Below, in pieces: positions 19,246 to 31,567 of a DNA stretch of 64,000 nt. The notes beneath the pieces were generated by a model. That model did no database searches and was not told the DNA's origin. It saw nothing but the letters and a program-made list of their open reading frames with translations. The stretch lies in NCBI RefSeq assembly GCF_009765215.1, contig NZ_VLNV01000004.1:310001-374000 (forward strand), read 5' to 3'. This stretch comes from Lysobacter prati (GTDB lineage Bacteria > Pseudomonadota > Gammaproteobacteria > Xanthomonadales > Xanthomonadaceae). The position numbers and the translations under genes were made by a program. How positions within the stretch are numbered: position 1 is the first letter of the stretch; each line of letters opens with the position of its first letter.

Positions 19246-19913
19246 GCCAGCGGTTGTTGTCGTGGAGCGGCGGCAAGGACGCGGCCTGGACGTTGCACAC
19301 CCTGCGCCAAAGCGCCGATATCGAGGTCGTGGCGCTGCTGACCACGGTCACCAGCGGCTACGAGCGCGTGGCCATGCATGGCATCCGCCGCGACATCCTG
19401 CACGCGCAGGCCGAGTCGGCGGGTCTGCCGCTGATCGAAGCGATGATCCCGCCCAAGTGCGACAACGCCGGTTACGAGGCGGCATTCGCGCAGGCGCTGG
19501 AGCAGGCACGCGGCCACTGGCCGGAGCTGGATTGCATCGCCTTCGGCGACCTCTACCTGGCCGACGTGCGTGCCTGGCGCGAAGCCTCATGCGCGCGACT
19601 GGGCTGGACGATCGACACGCCGCTGTTCGGCGCCGATACCACGGCGCTAGCGCGCGAGATGATCGCGGGCGGACTGCAGGCGCAGCTGTGCTGTGTCGAT
19701 ACGCAGCAGCTGGCGGCGGAGTTCAGCGGACGCGCGTTCGACGAAACCCTGCTGGCCGCGCTGCCGCCGTCCTGCGACCCGTGCGGCGAGAACGGCGAGT
19801 TCCACACGCTGGTGCATGCCGGGCCGATGCTGGGTCGGCCCATTGCGTTGCAGGCGGGCGAGAAGGTGCTGCGCGACGAACGATTTGCCTACGCCGACTT
19901 TCTGTTGGCTTAG
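19242..19913 (+). CDS. Dph6-like adenine nucleotide alpha-hydrolase (diphthine-ammonia ligase family)
   Basis: A 223-residue ATP-pyrophosphatase-fold protein with the PP-loop RLLSWSGGKDAAW at its N-terminus, then FGDLYLADVRAWRE and the family end-region SCDPCGENGEFHTLVHAGP. Eukaryotic Dph6 amidates diphthine, but bacteria lack diphthamide, so the bacterial substrate is unknown; relatives may amidate a small molecule. It is coupled to the small gene upstream and its stop overlaps the fghA stop by four bases on the other strand. Confidence 0.87.
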   Translation: MSQRLLSWSGGKDAAWTLHTLRQSADIEVVALLTTVTSGYERVAMHGIRRDILHAQAESAGLPLIEAMIPPKCDNAGYEAAFAQALEQARGHWPELDCIAFGDLYLADVRAWREASCARLGWTIDTPLFGADTTALAREMIAGGLQAQLCCVDTQQLAAEFSGRAFDETLLAALPPSCDPCGENGEFHTLVHAGPMLGRPIALQAGEKVLRDERFAYADFLLA

Positions 19914-20740
19914 TCGCCCAGCGCCCGCGCGTGGTGGGCGATGTGCTCGCCGATGAACGTGGCGATGAAGTAGTAGCTGTGGTCGTAACCCGGGCGCATG
20001 CGCAACTCGAGAGGATGGCCCACGGCGTCGCACGCGTCCTGCAACAGCAGCGGCCGCAACTGCGTCACTAGGAATTCGTCCGCCTCGCCCTGGTCGACCA
20101 ACAACGGTAGCCGTTCGCTCGCAGTGGCCACCAGCTCGCTCGCATCCCAGGCTTTCCACGCCTCGATGTCATCGCCCAGGTACGCGGCGAAGGCCTTCTG
20201 CCCCCACGGCACCTGGCTCGGCGCGACGATCGGCGAGAACGCCGACACGCTGCGATAGCGCCCCGGATTGCGCAACGCCGCCACCAGCGCGCCGTGACCG
20301 CCCATCGAATGGCCGCTGATCGCACGCGCGTCGTTGGCGCGGAAGTGCGCCTCGACCAGTGCCGGCAGTTCGCGGGTGACGTAGTCGTGCATGCGGAAGT
20401 GCGAGGCCCACGGCGCCTGCGTCGCGTCGACGTAGAAGCCGGCGCCCTGGCCAAGGTCGTAGCCGTCGGCGTCGGCGATGCCCGGACCGCGCGGGCTGGT
20501 GTCGGGCGCGACCAGGATCACGCCGTGCTCGGCGGCGTAGCGCTGGGCCCCGGCCTTGGTGATGAAGTTCTGCTCGTTGCAGGTCAGGCCGCTGAGCCAG
20601 TACAGCACCGGCAACCGGCGCTGCGTCGCCTGCGGTGGCAGGTAGACGCCCAGTCGCATTTCGCAGCCCAATGACGTCGAGGCGTGCTTCCACACTTCCT
20701 GCTGCCCGCCGAAGCAGGCATGCCGTTCGATCCGTTCCAT
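19910..20740 (-). CDS. fghA: S-formylglutathione hydrolase
   Basis: Last step of glutathione-dependent formaldehyde oxidation: hydrolyses S-formylglutathione to formate and glutathione. The 276-residue product starts MERIERHACFGGQQEVWKH (ATG at 20740, preceded by AAAGGAAAACG) and has PVLYWLSGLTCNEQNF, the nucleophile elbow ISGHSMGGHGAL, a late Asp region (DQGEADEFL) and the His in YDHSYYFIATF. It follows gfa by 28 bases in the same orientation, completing frmA-gfa-fghA. Confidence 0.95.
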   Translation of the reverse strand: MERIERHACFGGQQEVWKHASTSLGCEMRLGVYLPPQATQRRLPVLYWLSGLTCNEQNFITKAGAQRYAAEHGVILVAPDTSPRGPGIADADGYDLGQGAGFYVDATQAPWASHFRMHDYVTRELPALVEAHFRANDARAISGHSMGGHGALVAALRNPGRYRSVSAFSPIVAPSQVPWGQKAFAAYLGDDIEAWKAWDASELVATASERLPLLVDQGEADEFLVTQLRPLLLQDACDAVGHPLELRMRPGYDHSYYFIATFIGEHIAHHARALGD

Positions 20741-20768
20741 CGTTTTCCTTTCGGTGAGGCTCTTCAGT

Positions 20769-21350
20769 TCAGGCTTTGAGCACGTCGGACTTTTTCGCCG
20801 CGTGCGTGGACATTGCATCCATCAGTGTCGGTGACAGGCAGTCGTACGGCTCCAGCCCTAGATCGCGCAAACGCGCACGCACGGCCTCCATGCCGGACGG
20901 GGCGTAGCCCGACTCGATGATCGAGGACACGAACGCGGCGAAGCCGGGCGCCGACCAGCCGGTGTCCTTCGACAGCTCGGTGTGGACGAAGTCGAGTCCG
21001 TGGAAGGCGTGCTCCTTGTTCTCGATGCGGCCGAACATGTGGACGCCACAACCCTTGCAGGCGTGGCGCTGGATCGTCGCCTTGTCGTCGACCACGGCCA
21101 GCTTGTCGCCGTTCTCGAGCACTTCGAGCTTGTCGCGCGGCACCGCGGCGATCATCGAGAACACGGAGCCCTCCGGCTTCCAGCACTTGGTGCAGCCGCA
21201 CACATGGTTGTGCGCGGTCTGCGAGGAGACCCGGACCTTGACCGGTTTGTCGGCGCACTTGCACTGCAGCGTGCCGCCGGCGAAATCGGCGGCGCCGCCC
21301 TTGACCACGCCCTGGTCGACGGCCGGATGGATGGCCACTGCACTGTTCAT
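20769..21350 (-). CDS. gfa: S-(hydroxymethyl)glutathione synthase
   Basis: Speeds the reaction of formaldehyde with glutathione. The 193-residue product has the Gfa zinc-site cysteines: [25 protein letters not shown] and [17 protein letters not shown], as in the Paracoccus-type enzyme. The length is normal. It lies between frmA and fghA in one orientation; the 66-base gap to frmA holds no visible promoter, and GGAGGTGAACC just before the ATG is a strong ribosome binding site. Confidence 0.95.
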   Translation of the reverse strand: MNSAVAIHPAVDQGVVKGGAADFAGGTLQCKCADKPVKVRVSSQTAHNHVCGCTKCWKPEGSVFSMIAAVPRDKLEVLENGDKLAVVDDKATIQRHACKGCGVHMFGRIENKEHAFHGLDFVHTELSKDTGWSAPGFAAFVSSIIESGYAPSGMEAVRARLRDLGLEPYDCLSPTLMDAMSTHAAKKSDVLKA

Positions 21351-21416
21351 GGTTCACCTCCAATCGTGGCGTCGCAGGTTCGCAGCGACGCGTGTGCGCC
21401 CCCGTGCGTGGCTCCC

Positions 21417-25384
<3,968 letters not shown>

Positions 25385-25534
25385 CCGCCGAGCCTACCGC
25401 ACTGCAACATTTGACGGCGACGGTTTCAGTCGCAACGGATGGCCGGAGCCTCCCGGGCCTGTTCACGGCGCCCCTCGGCCTGCCGTGGCCTGGTCTGACG
25501 TTTAATACTCCCGGCCCCTATCCGCGCGACCGCC

Positions 25535-27175
25535 ATGACTCGAGCTCTTGTCCTCCTGCTCAGCTGTTTCGTCCTGCTCTCCTGTGAAGCCACGATCACC
25601 CGCGACGAGAAGGCCGCGGCGGCACCGCCACTGTTCGACACCTTCGGCCAGTTGCACCGCGACATCGGCACACGCGTGCCGGAGGCGCAGCGCTACTTCG
25701 ACCAGGGCCTGCGCCTGGCCTTCGGTTTCAACCATGAAGCGGCCGGCCGCTCGTTCGCCGAAGCCGAACGCCTCGACCCGAATTGCGCGATGTGCGTTTG
25801 GGGCCAGGCGCTGGTGCTGGGCCCCAACATCAACCTGCCGATGCCGCCCGAACTCGCCGCGGACGCGACGCTGCTGGCGACGCGCGCGCAGGACCTGTCG
25901 AAGAACGCCAAGCCAGCCGACCGCGCGCTCATCGCCGCATTGGCCAAGCGCTACACCGCGCCCGCTCCCGGCGACCGCAAGCCGCTGGACGAGGCCTATG
26001 CGAAGGCGATGGGCGAGGCCGCGGCGCAGTTCCCGGACGACGATGACATCGCCACGCTCTACGCCGAATCGTTGATGGACCTGTCGCCTTGGGCGTACTG
26101 GGACGCAAACGGCCAGCCAGGCCCCCACACCGGGACCATGGTCGCCATGCTGGAAAAGGTGCTGCAACGCAATCCCGACCACATTGGCGCGGCCCACTAC
26201 TACATCCATGCCGTCGAAGCATCGAACGACCCCAAGCGTGCCGAAGGCTATGCCGACAAGCTCGCCGGGCTCGCACCGGGGTCCGGTCATCTGGTGCACA
26301 TGCCTGCGCATGTCTACATCCGCGTCGGCCGCTACCACGACGCCACCCTGAGCAACTTCGCCGCCAGCACCGCCGACAAGGACTTCCTGGCCGTGTGCCG
26401 CGGCAGCAATGGCGCCTACCCGCTGGGTTACGTACCGCACAACTGGCACTTCGCGGCGATGTCCGCGGCGCTGCACGGTTCGCGCACGCTGACGATGCAG
26501 GCCGCCGAGCAGACCGCCAAGCGGGTCGATCCGCCGCAGATGGAAGCGATGAGCTTCATGCAGCAGTTCCTGGTCACGCCCTTGTTCGCACAGGTCCGCT
26601 TCGGCGAGTGGGATGCGATCCTGGCGACAGAGGAGGCGCCGGCGGCGTTGCCGTTCCCGCGCGGCGTCTGGCATTTCGCCCGCGGCATGGCACTGGTGCG
26701 CACCGGCAAGCCGGCCGCCGCGCTCAAGGAACTGAAAGCGCTGCAGGCGATCGCCAAGGACCCGGAACTGGCGAAGGTCGGACTGTTCGGCATGAACAGT
26801 GCCGACCGCGTGCTGGCCGTGGCCGAACCGATGCTGCGCGGCGAGATCGCATTGGCGCAGAAGCAGCGCAAGCCGGGACTGGCCGCATTGCGCGAAGCCG
26901 TCGCCGCCGAGGACAAGCTCAACTACAACGAACCGCCGGACTGGCCGCTACCGGTGCGGCCGTACCTGGGCGCGGCACTGCTCGACACCGGACGCGCCAA
27001 GGACGCGGTGGTTGTCTATGAGGAAGACCTCAAGACCTACCCCGAGAACGGCTGGTCGCTGTACGGCCTGGCGCAGGCGCAGAAGAAGCTCAAGCTCGAT
27101 GCGAGCGAGACGGAGCGGCGCTATACGGCGGCGTGGGAATGGGCGGATGTGAAGCTGGCGGCTTCGCGGTTCTGA
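25535..27175 (+). CDS. tetratricopeptide-repeat lipoprotein of unknown function
   Basis: A 546-residue protein with a lipoprotein-type signal (MTRALVLLLSCFVLLSCEAT; Cys11 or Cys17 is the lipid site). The mature part is helical with TPR-like units, for example EAQRYFDQGLRLAFGFNHEAAGRSFAEAERLDP, MLEKVLQRNPDHIGAAHYYIHAVEAS, and KDAVVVYEEDLKTYPENGWSLYGLAQAQ. The HYYIHAVEASNDP and LVHMPAHVYIRVGRYHD segments contain conserved-looking histidines. Relatives are common in xanthomonads and planctomycetes without known role. Divergent from ppc; convergent with the amidohydrolase at 27206. Confidence 0.82.
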   Translation: MTRALVLLLSCFVLLSCEATITRDEKAAAAPPLFDTFGQLHRDIGTRVPEAQRYFDQGLRLAFGFNHEAAGRSFAEAERLDPNCAMCVWGQALVLGPNINLPMPPELAADATLLATRAQDLSKNAKPADRALIAALAKRYTAPAPGDRKPLDEAYAKAMGEAAAQFPDDDDIATLYAESLMDLSPWAYWDANGQPGPHTGTMVAMLEKVLQRNPDHIGAAHYYIHAVEASNDPKRAEGYADKLAGLAPGSGHLVHMPAHVYIRVGRYHDATLSNFAASTADKDFLAVCRGSNGAYPLGYVPHNWHFAAMSAALHGSRTLTMQAAEQTAKRVDPPQMEAMSFMQQFLVTPLFAQVRFGEWDAILATEEAPAALPFPRGVWHFARGMALVRTGKPAAALKELKALQAIAKDPELAKVGLFGMNSADRVLAVAEPMLRGEIALAQKQRKPGLAALREAVAAEDKLNYNEPPDWPLPVRPYLGAALLDTGRAKDAVVVYEEDLKTYPENGWSLYGLAQAQKKLKLDASETERRYTAAWEWADVKLAASRF

Positions 27176-27185
27176 TGCGCCTGGC

Positions 27186-27207
27186 AGGAGCGAGTGTTCT
27201 CGCTCCT
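27186..27207. repeat. GTAGGAGCGAG-type hairpin between convergent genes
   Basis: AGGAGCGAG / CTCGCTCCT form a 9-bp stem with a TGTT loop and overlap the stop of the amidohydrolase. The motif GTAGGAGCG is a frequent dispersed repeat in this group, and a similar unit lies near 47366. It may also end both transcripts. Confidence 0.6.
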
Positions 27208-28543
27208 ACTTCACCTGCTTGCCGTGTTTGATGACCACGTCGACACGCTGCAGCAGCGCCACCTGCTTCAACACATCGCCCTTCACCGCGATGATGTCGG
27301 CGTACTTGCCCTCGACGACGCTGCCGTAATCCTTGTCGGCCTTCATCGCCACCGCTGGCCAGTACGTCGCCGCGCGGATCGCGTCGACCGCCGGGACGCC
27401 AAGCTGGTTGACCCAAACGTCCAGTTCGTTCCAGGTGCTGCCGCTGTGGAACTTCATAGGGATGCCCGAGTCGGTGCCGACCAGCATCACCACGCCCGAT
27501 TCGCGCAGCTGCTGGAACTTGCGCTTCAGCGTCGGCCAGCGCTGCGGCGTCTGCTGGAAGTAGGCGATGCGCTCGGGGTGTTCGAGTGAGTGACGGATGT
27601 CGGCGACGATGTCGGGCGGCAGGCCTTCGTGCCAGGCGTCGCTGTCGATGAACTCGTGGTTGCGCACGGTGTAGGGGAAGTTGAACAGCCCTTCGATCGT
27701 CGGCGTCCAGAACATCGGCCCGGCGGCCATGTTGCCGGTGCGTTCGCGCAGCGCGGCCATGACGTCGTCCGGATATTCCGGCGATGCGCCCAGGCCGGTG
27801 TGCTCGAAGCAATCCACGCCGGCCTTGAGTCCGCGACGGATCTCTTCCGGGCGATGCGCGTGCGCCACCACCGGCAACTTGTGCTTGTGGGCCTCGTCGA
27901 CGATGGCCTCGACTTCGGCCTCGCTCATCTGATCCTGGTCGATCAGCTTGACCACGTCGACGCCGGCCTCGGCCAGACGGCGCACCTTGCGGCGCGCATC
28001 CGACGGCGAGTCGACGCCCCAGCGGAACTGCTCGGTGCCGGGATAGGGCTTCTTCTGGATGAAGGGCCCGGACACGAACAGTGTCGGCCCGGGGATGGTT
28101 CCGGCGTTGATCGCATCGCGCACCGCGATGCTGTCTTCCAGCGGGCCGCCCAGGTCGCGCGCGCCGGTGACACCGGCCAGCAGCAACTGCTTGGCCGAGG
28201 CCGGCATGATCACGTTGCGGAAGCGGTCCGGGTATGTCTTGTCCCAATGCTCGTAGTCGGCGTGGCCGTTGATCATCAGGTGCACATGCATGTCCCACAG
28301 CCCGGGCAGGACGGTCATGCCCTCGGTCGAGATCACGCGCGTGCCCGCCGGTATCGGCAGCGTGGCGACGGTGCCTACGGCGGTGATGCGCTCGCCGTCG
28401 ATCAGCACCACGCTGTCCTGGATCGGTTCGCGCAACGTGCCATCGACGAGCGTGCCGCCGACCAGGGCGATGCGTTCGGACGCATCGGCCGCGCCGGTCA
28501 ACAACAGCAGTGCCAGCCACCAGCCACGTCGGACTCCGTGCAT
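27206..28543 (-). CDS. secreted amidohydrolase-family metal hydrolase
   Basis: A 445-residue protein with a signal peptide (MHGVRRGWWLALLLLTGAADA) and a full set of amidohydrolase motifs: LPGLWDMHVHLM (HxH), a later Lys in VVKLIDQDQ, LPVVAHAHRPEE, DCFEHTGLG, and the metal Asp in LVGTDSGIP. It ends YADIIAVKGDVLKQVALLQRVDVVIKHGKQVK. Relatives include Xaa-Pro dipeptidase-like and imidazolonepropionase-like enzymes. It follows gshA by about 50 bases in the same orientation. ATG at 28543 is chosen over a TTG start at 28561. Substrate unknown. Confidence 0.88.
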   Translation of the reverse strand: MHGVRRGWWLALLLLTGAADASERIALVGGTLVDGTLREPIQDSVVLIDGERITAVGTVATLPIPAGTRVISTEGMTVLPGLWDMHVHLMINGHADYEHWDKTYPDRFRNVIMPASAKQLLLAGVTGARDLGGPLEDSIAVRDAINAGTIPGPTLFVSGPFIQKKPYPGTEQFRWGVDSPSDARRKVRRLAEAGVDVVKLIDQDQMSEAEVEAIVDEAHKHKLPVVAHAHRPEEIRRGLKAGVDCFEHTGLGASPEYPDDVMAALRERTGNMAAGPMFWTPTIEGLFNFPYTVRNHEFIDSDAWHEGLPPDIVADIRHSLEHPERIAYFQQTPQRWPTLKRKFQQLRESGVVMLVGTDSGIPMKFHSGSTWNELDVWVNQLGVPAVDAIRAATYWPAVAMKADKDYGSVVEGKYADIIAVKGDVLKQVALLQRVDVVIKHGKQVK

Positions 28544-28593
28544 TGCAGCCACCCCGGTCAACGGTCAGTGGCGCCTAGCCTACCTGCACGGGG

Positions 28594-29982
28594 TCAGTAG
28601 GCGAACTCGGTGAACACCGGATCGACATTGCCGCCCCACGGACCATGGAACAGCTCGAGCTTGCGCTCCGCCGGAGTGATGCCAGCTTCAGCGAACTCCA
28701 TCATCGGATCCAGGTAGATCGACTCGTCAGCACCATTGCGGTTGAGGCGCGCGCGCCTGGCCAGCCCGTGCGCGGAAATTTCCAGCGCCCTGCGTGCGAG
28801 GTCGAGCACGGTGCCGCCACGGAACGGCAGCTTCAACGCATGACGCGGCACGCCATCGCGCAGGGCATGGCGTTCTTCCAGGGTGAAGTCCTTGACCAGG
28901 TCCCAGGCGGCGTTTAGGGCGGCATCGTCATAGAGCAGGCCGATCCAGAACGCGGGCAAGGCGCAGATGCGGTTCCACGGGCCGGAGTCGGCACCGCGCA
29001 TCTCCAGGTACTTCTTCAACCGCACTTCCGGGAAGGCGGTGGTGCTGTGGTCGGCCCAGTCGCGCAGCAGCGGGCGCTGGCCCGGGTAGGCCGGCAGCTT
29101 GCCGTCGAGGTAATCGCGGAAGGACTGACCGGATGCATCGATGTACTCGCCATCGCGGTAGACGAAGTACATCGGCACGTCGAGCAGGTAGTCGACATAG
29201 CGCTCGTAACCGAAGCCGTCCTCGAAGACGAAATCGAGCAGGCCGGTGCGGCCGGCATCGGTGTCGGTCCAGATGTGCGAGCGGTAGCTGAGGTAACCGT
29301 TGGGCTTGCCTTCGGTGAAGGGCGAGTCGGCGAACAGCGCCGTGGCGATCGGCTGCAGCGCCAGCGAGACGCGGAACTTCTTGACCATGTCGGCCTCGGA
29401 GCCGACATCCAGGTTGACCTGCACGGTGGAGGTGCGGCTCATCATGTCCAGGCCGAGCGAACCGACCTTGGGCATGTACTCGCGCATGATCTTGTAGCGG
29501 CCCTTGGGCATCCACGGCATTTCGTCGCGGCGCCACTTGGGCTGGAAGCCCATGCCGAGGAAGCCCAGGCCCATCGGCTCGGCGACCGCACGCACTTCCT
29601 TGAGGTGGCTGGCGGTCTCGCTGCAGGTCTGGTGCAGGTTTTCCAGCGGCGCGCCGGACAGCTCGAGCTGGCCGGCCGGCTCCAGCGACACCGAGGCCTG
29701 GTCGCGGGTCAGCGCGATGACGCGACCGTGCTCCTCGACCGGCTGCCAACCGAAACGGGTCAGGCCCTTGAGCAACGCCTCAATGCCGCGATCGCCGTCG
29801 AACGTGGGCGGACGCAGGTCGTCGGTGCGGAAGCCGAACTTCTCGTGCTCGGTGCCGATCTTCCAGTCCTCGCGCGGGCGCACGCCGGAGCTGAGGAACT
29901 CGACCAGGTCGGCTCGGCCCTCAATGGCTACTTCCTTGACATGACTGGGACCGGACACGTGCACCTCGTGGGGGAAATCCAT
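28594..29982 (-). CDS. gshA: glutamate-cysteine ligase, plant/alphaproteobacterial type
   Basis: First step of glutathione synthesis, joining glutamate and cysteine with ATP. The 462-residue product has [42 protein letters not shown], and [13 protein letters not shown], the layout of the plant-type (GshA type 3) ligase used by xanthomonads. Its product supports the formaldehyde genes 6 kb away and the glutaredoxin. ATG at 29982 ([12 protein letters not shown]) is a judgement; a longer frame to 30117 lacks family similarity. The ribosome binding site is weak. Confidence 0.92.
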   Translation of the reverse strand: MDFPHEVHVSGPSHVKEVAIEGRADLVEFLSSGVRPREDWKIGTEHEKFGFRTDDLRPPTFDGDRGIEALLKGLTRFGWQPVEEHGRVIALTRDQASVSLEPAGQLELSGAPLENLHQTCSETASHLKEVRAVAEPMGLGFLGMGFQPKWRRDEMPWMPKGRYKIMREYMPKVGSLGLDMMSRTSTVQVNLDVGSEADMVKKFRVSLALQPIATALFADSPFTEGKPNGYLSYRSHIWTDTDAGRTGLLDFVFEDGFGYERYVDYLLDVPMYFVYRDGEYIDASGQSFRDYLDGKLPAYPGQRPLLRDWADHSTTAFPEVRLKKYLEMRGADSGPWNRICALPAFWIGLLYDDAALNAAWDLVKDFTLEERHALRDGVPRHALKLPFRGGTVLDLARRALEISAHGLARRARLNRNGADESIYLDPMMEFAEAGITPAERKLELFHGPWGGNVDPVFTEFAY

Positions 29983-30298
29983 CTCTGCAGGGCAGATGCC
30001 CTGCTCGCGCAATGTGGCCAAGGCGCGGAACGGCGGTGCAGTGTCGCGATTACGCTCGCAAGCGACGTGAAGGCACCCACCTGACCTGCATGTTGGGGAC
30101 ATAACCCCTGATAGCAAGCCTTGCGCAGTGTAGCGGTGGGCGCGTTTGGAACAATGGCGGCCCTGAAACGCTGTAGGTCGTCATTTGGTGTGGACGGCGA
30201 GCCGGGTACGGCTTTCGACCTTACCCGGCCAGCTGGCACGCACCTCCTGCGCTGCGCTGCGGCATGCCTTACGGGACAGTGCTGCCTACACTGGCCGA

Positions 30299-31351
30299 AT
30301 GTCCCAATTGCAGTTCGCCGGTCGCAGCAAGAAGACCAAGACCACCTCGCTCGACATCGCCCACCGGGCCGGTGTCTCGCAGGCGACGGTATCGCGCGTG
30401 CTTCGCGGCAGCCCGCTGGTCAACGCCGAGACCCGGCGCCGGGTCGAGGACGCCGTCCGCGAGCTCAACTACAAGGTCGACCGCCACGCCTCCAGCCTGC
30501 GCACGCAGCGCTCCGGCACCCTGGCGTTGCTGCTGTTCGAGGACCCGACCCCGGACGAGTCGCACATCAACCCGTTCTTCCTGTCGATGGTCGGCTCAAT
30601 CACCCGCGCCTGCGCGCGCGAGGGCCAGGACCTGCTGATCTCGTTCCAGCAGCTGTCCGACGACTGGCACGCCGACTACGAGGACAGCATGAAGGCCGAC
30701 GGCCTGATCCTGCTCGGCTACGGCGACTACCTGGCTTACCAGGGCAAGCTGGAGAAGCTGGTCGAACAGGGCACGCGCTTCGTCCGCTGGGGCGCGGTGC
30801 TGCCGGACCAGCCGGGGCAGTCGATCGGCTGCGACAACTTCAACGGCGGACGTCTGGCCGGCGAGCACCTGGTGGGCCTCGGGCGTCGTCGCATCGCCTT
30901 CCTCGGCGGCGCGTCGAGCCATTGCCCGGAATTCTTCGACCGCTTCCGCGGCTGTGACGCCGCGCTGCGCGAAGTCGGTGCGGCCATGGAGGCGATCCTG
31001 CAGGTCGATGCGGAAAGCTCGGAAGAGGACGGCTACAACGCCGCCGCCGAACTGATCGAGCGCGGTGGCGCCTTCGATGCGGTGTTCGCCGCCAGCGACC
31101 TGATCGCCATTGGTGCGATGCGCGCGCTGGCCGATGCCGGCCTGCGCGTGCCGGAAGACGTCGCCGTGGTCGGCTTCGACGACATCCCGATGGCGCGCTT
31201 CGCCACGCCGCCGCTGACCACGGTGTTCCAGGACACCAAGCGCGCCGGCGAACTGCTGGTGGAGACGCTGATGCGCCAGGTGCACGGCGAGGCGACGCAG
31301 AGCATCACGTTGCCGGCCTCGCTGGTGGTGCGCAAGTCGAGCGGCGCCTGA
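30299..31351 (+). CDS. LacI-family transcriptional regulator, probable MalR-like
   Basis: A 350-residue repressor with the LacI-type helix-turn-helix at residues 16-40 (TTSLDIAHRAGVSQATVSRVLRG), the hinge helix KVDRHASSLRTQ, and a periplasmic-binding-protein-like effector domain (FFLSMVGSITRACAREGQDLL to FQDTKRAGELLVETL). It lies beside the alpha-glucan genes, convergent with the alpha-amylase. It probably controls them, with a maltose-type sugar or glucose derivative as effector. Candidate operators lie at 37178-37197 and 40081-40100. ATG at 30299 fits family starts; the extra upstream frame to 30185 is not needed. Confidence 0.9.
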   Translation: MSQLQFAGRSKKTKTTSLDIAHRAGVSQATVSRVLRGSPLVNAETRRRVEDAVRELNYKVDRHASSLRTQRSGTLALLLFEDPTPDESHINPFFLSMVGSITRACAREGQDLLISFQQLSDDWHADYEDSMKADGLILLGYGDYLAYQGKLEKLVEQGTRFVRWGAVLPDQPGQSIGCDNFNGGRLAGEHLVGLGRRRIAFLGGASSHCPEFFDRFRGCDAALREVGAAMEAILQVDAESSEEDGYNAAAELIERGGAFDAVFAASDLIAIGAMRALADAGLRVPEDVAVVGFDDIPMARFATPPLTTVFQDTKRAGELLVETLMRQVHGEATQSITLPASLVVRKSSGA

Positions 31352-31428
31352 TTCGGCAACAGCAAAAAGCACCCCCCTCTTCCGCCCTTCGGGCACCTTC
31401 TCCCACGAGGGGAGAAGGAAGAGCTAAA

Positions 31429-31563
31429 AACCCTCTCCCCTTGTGGGATGAGGTGATGCTGCTTGCGAGCCACCGGCTCGCGCATCGCCGAACGCCCCCG
31501 CGCTATGCGCGGCGGCCGGGGTCCGGAGGAGGGACAGGCCGCGCAGCGGCCAAGGAGAGGGGT
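31429..31563. repeat. intergenic repeat-like element bounded by ACCCTCTCC / GGAGAGGGGT
   Basis: The region between the convergent LacI and amylase genes holds several GC-rich stems, starting AACCCTCTCCCC and ending GGAGAGGGGT in inverted orientation, with GCCACCGGCTCGCG and GCCGCGCAGCGGC between. A related unit, CCCTCTCCCGCATGCGGGAGAGGG, occurs at 54052-54077. Such elements are frequent in xanthomonad intergenic DNA. No gene is visible in it. Confidence 0.65.
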
Positions 31564-31567
31564 CGCT

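Noticed and set aside
30299-31351. Assigning the LacI-type regulator to sucrose or another sugar
   Set aside because: No GH32 or amylosucrase gene is near; all neighbours act on alpha-glucans, so a maltose-type role is preferred.
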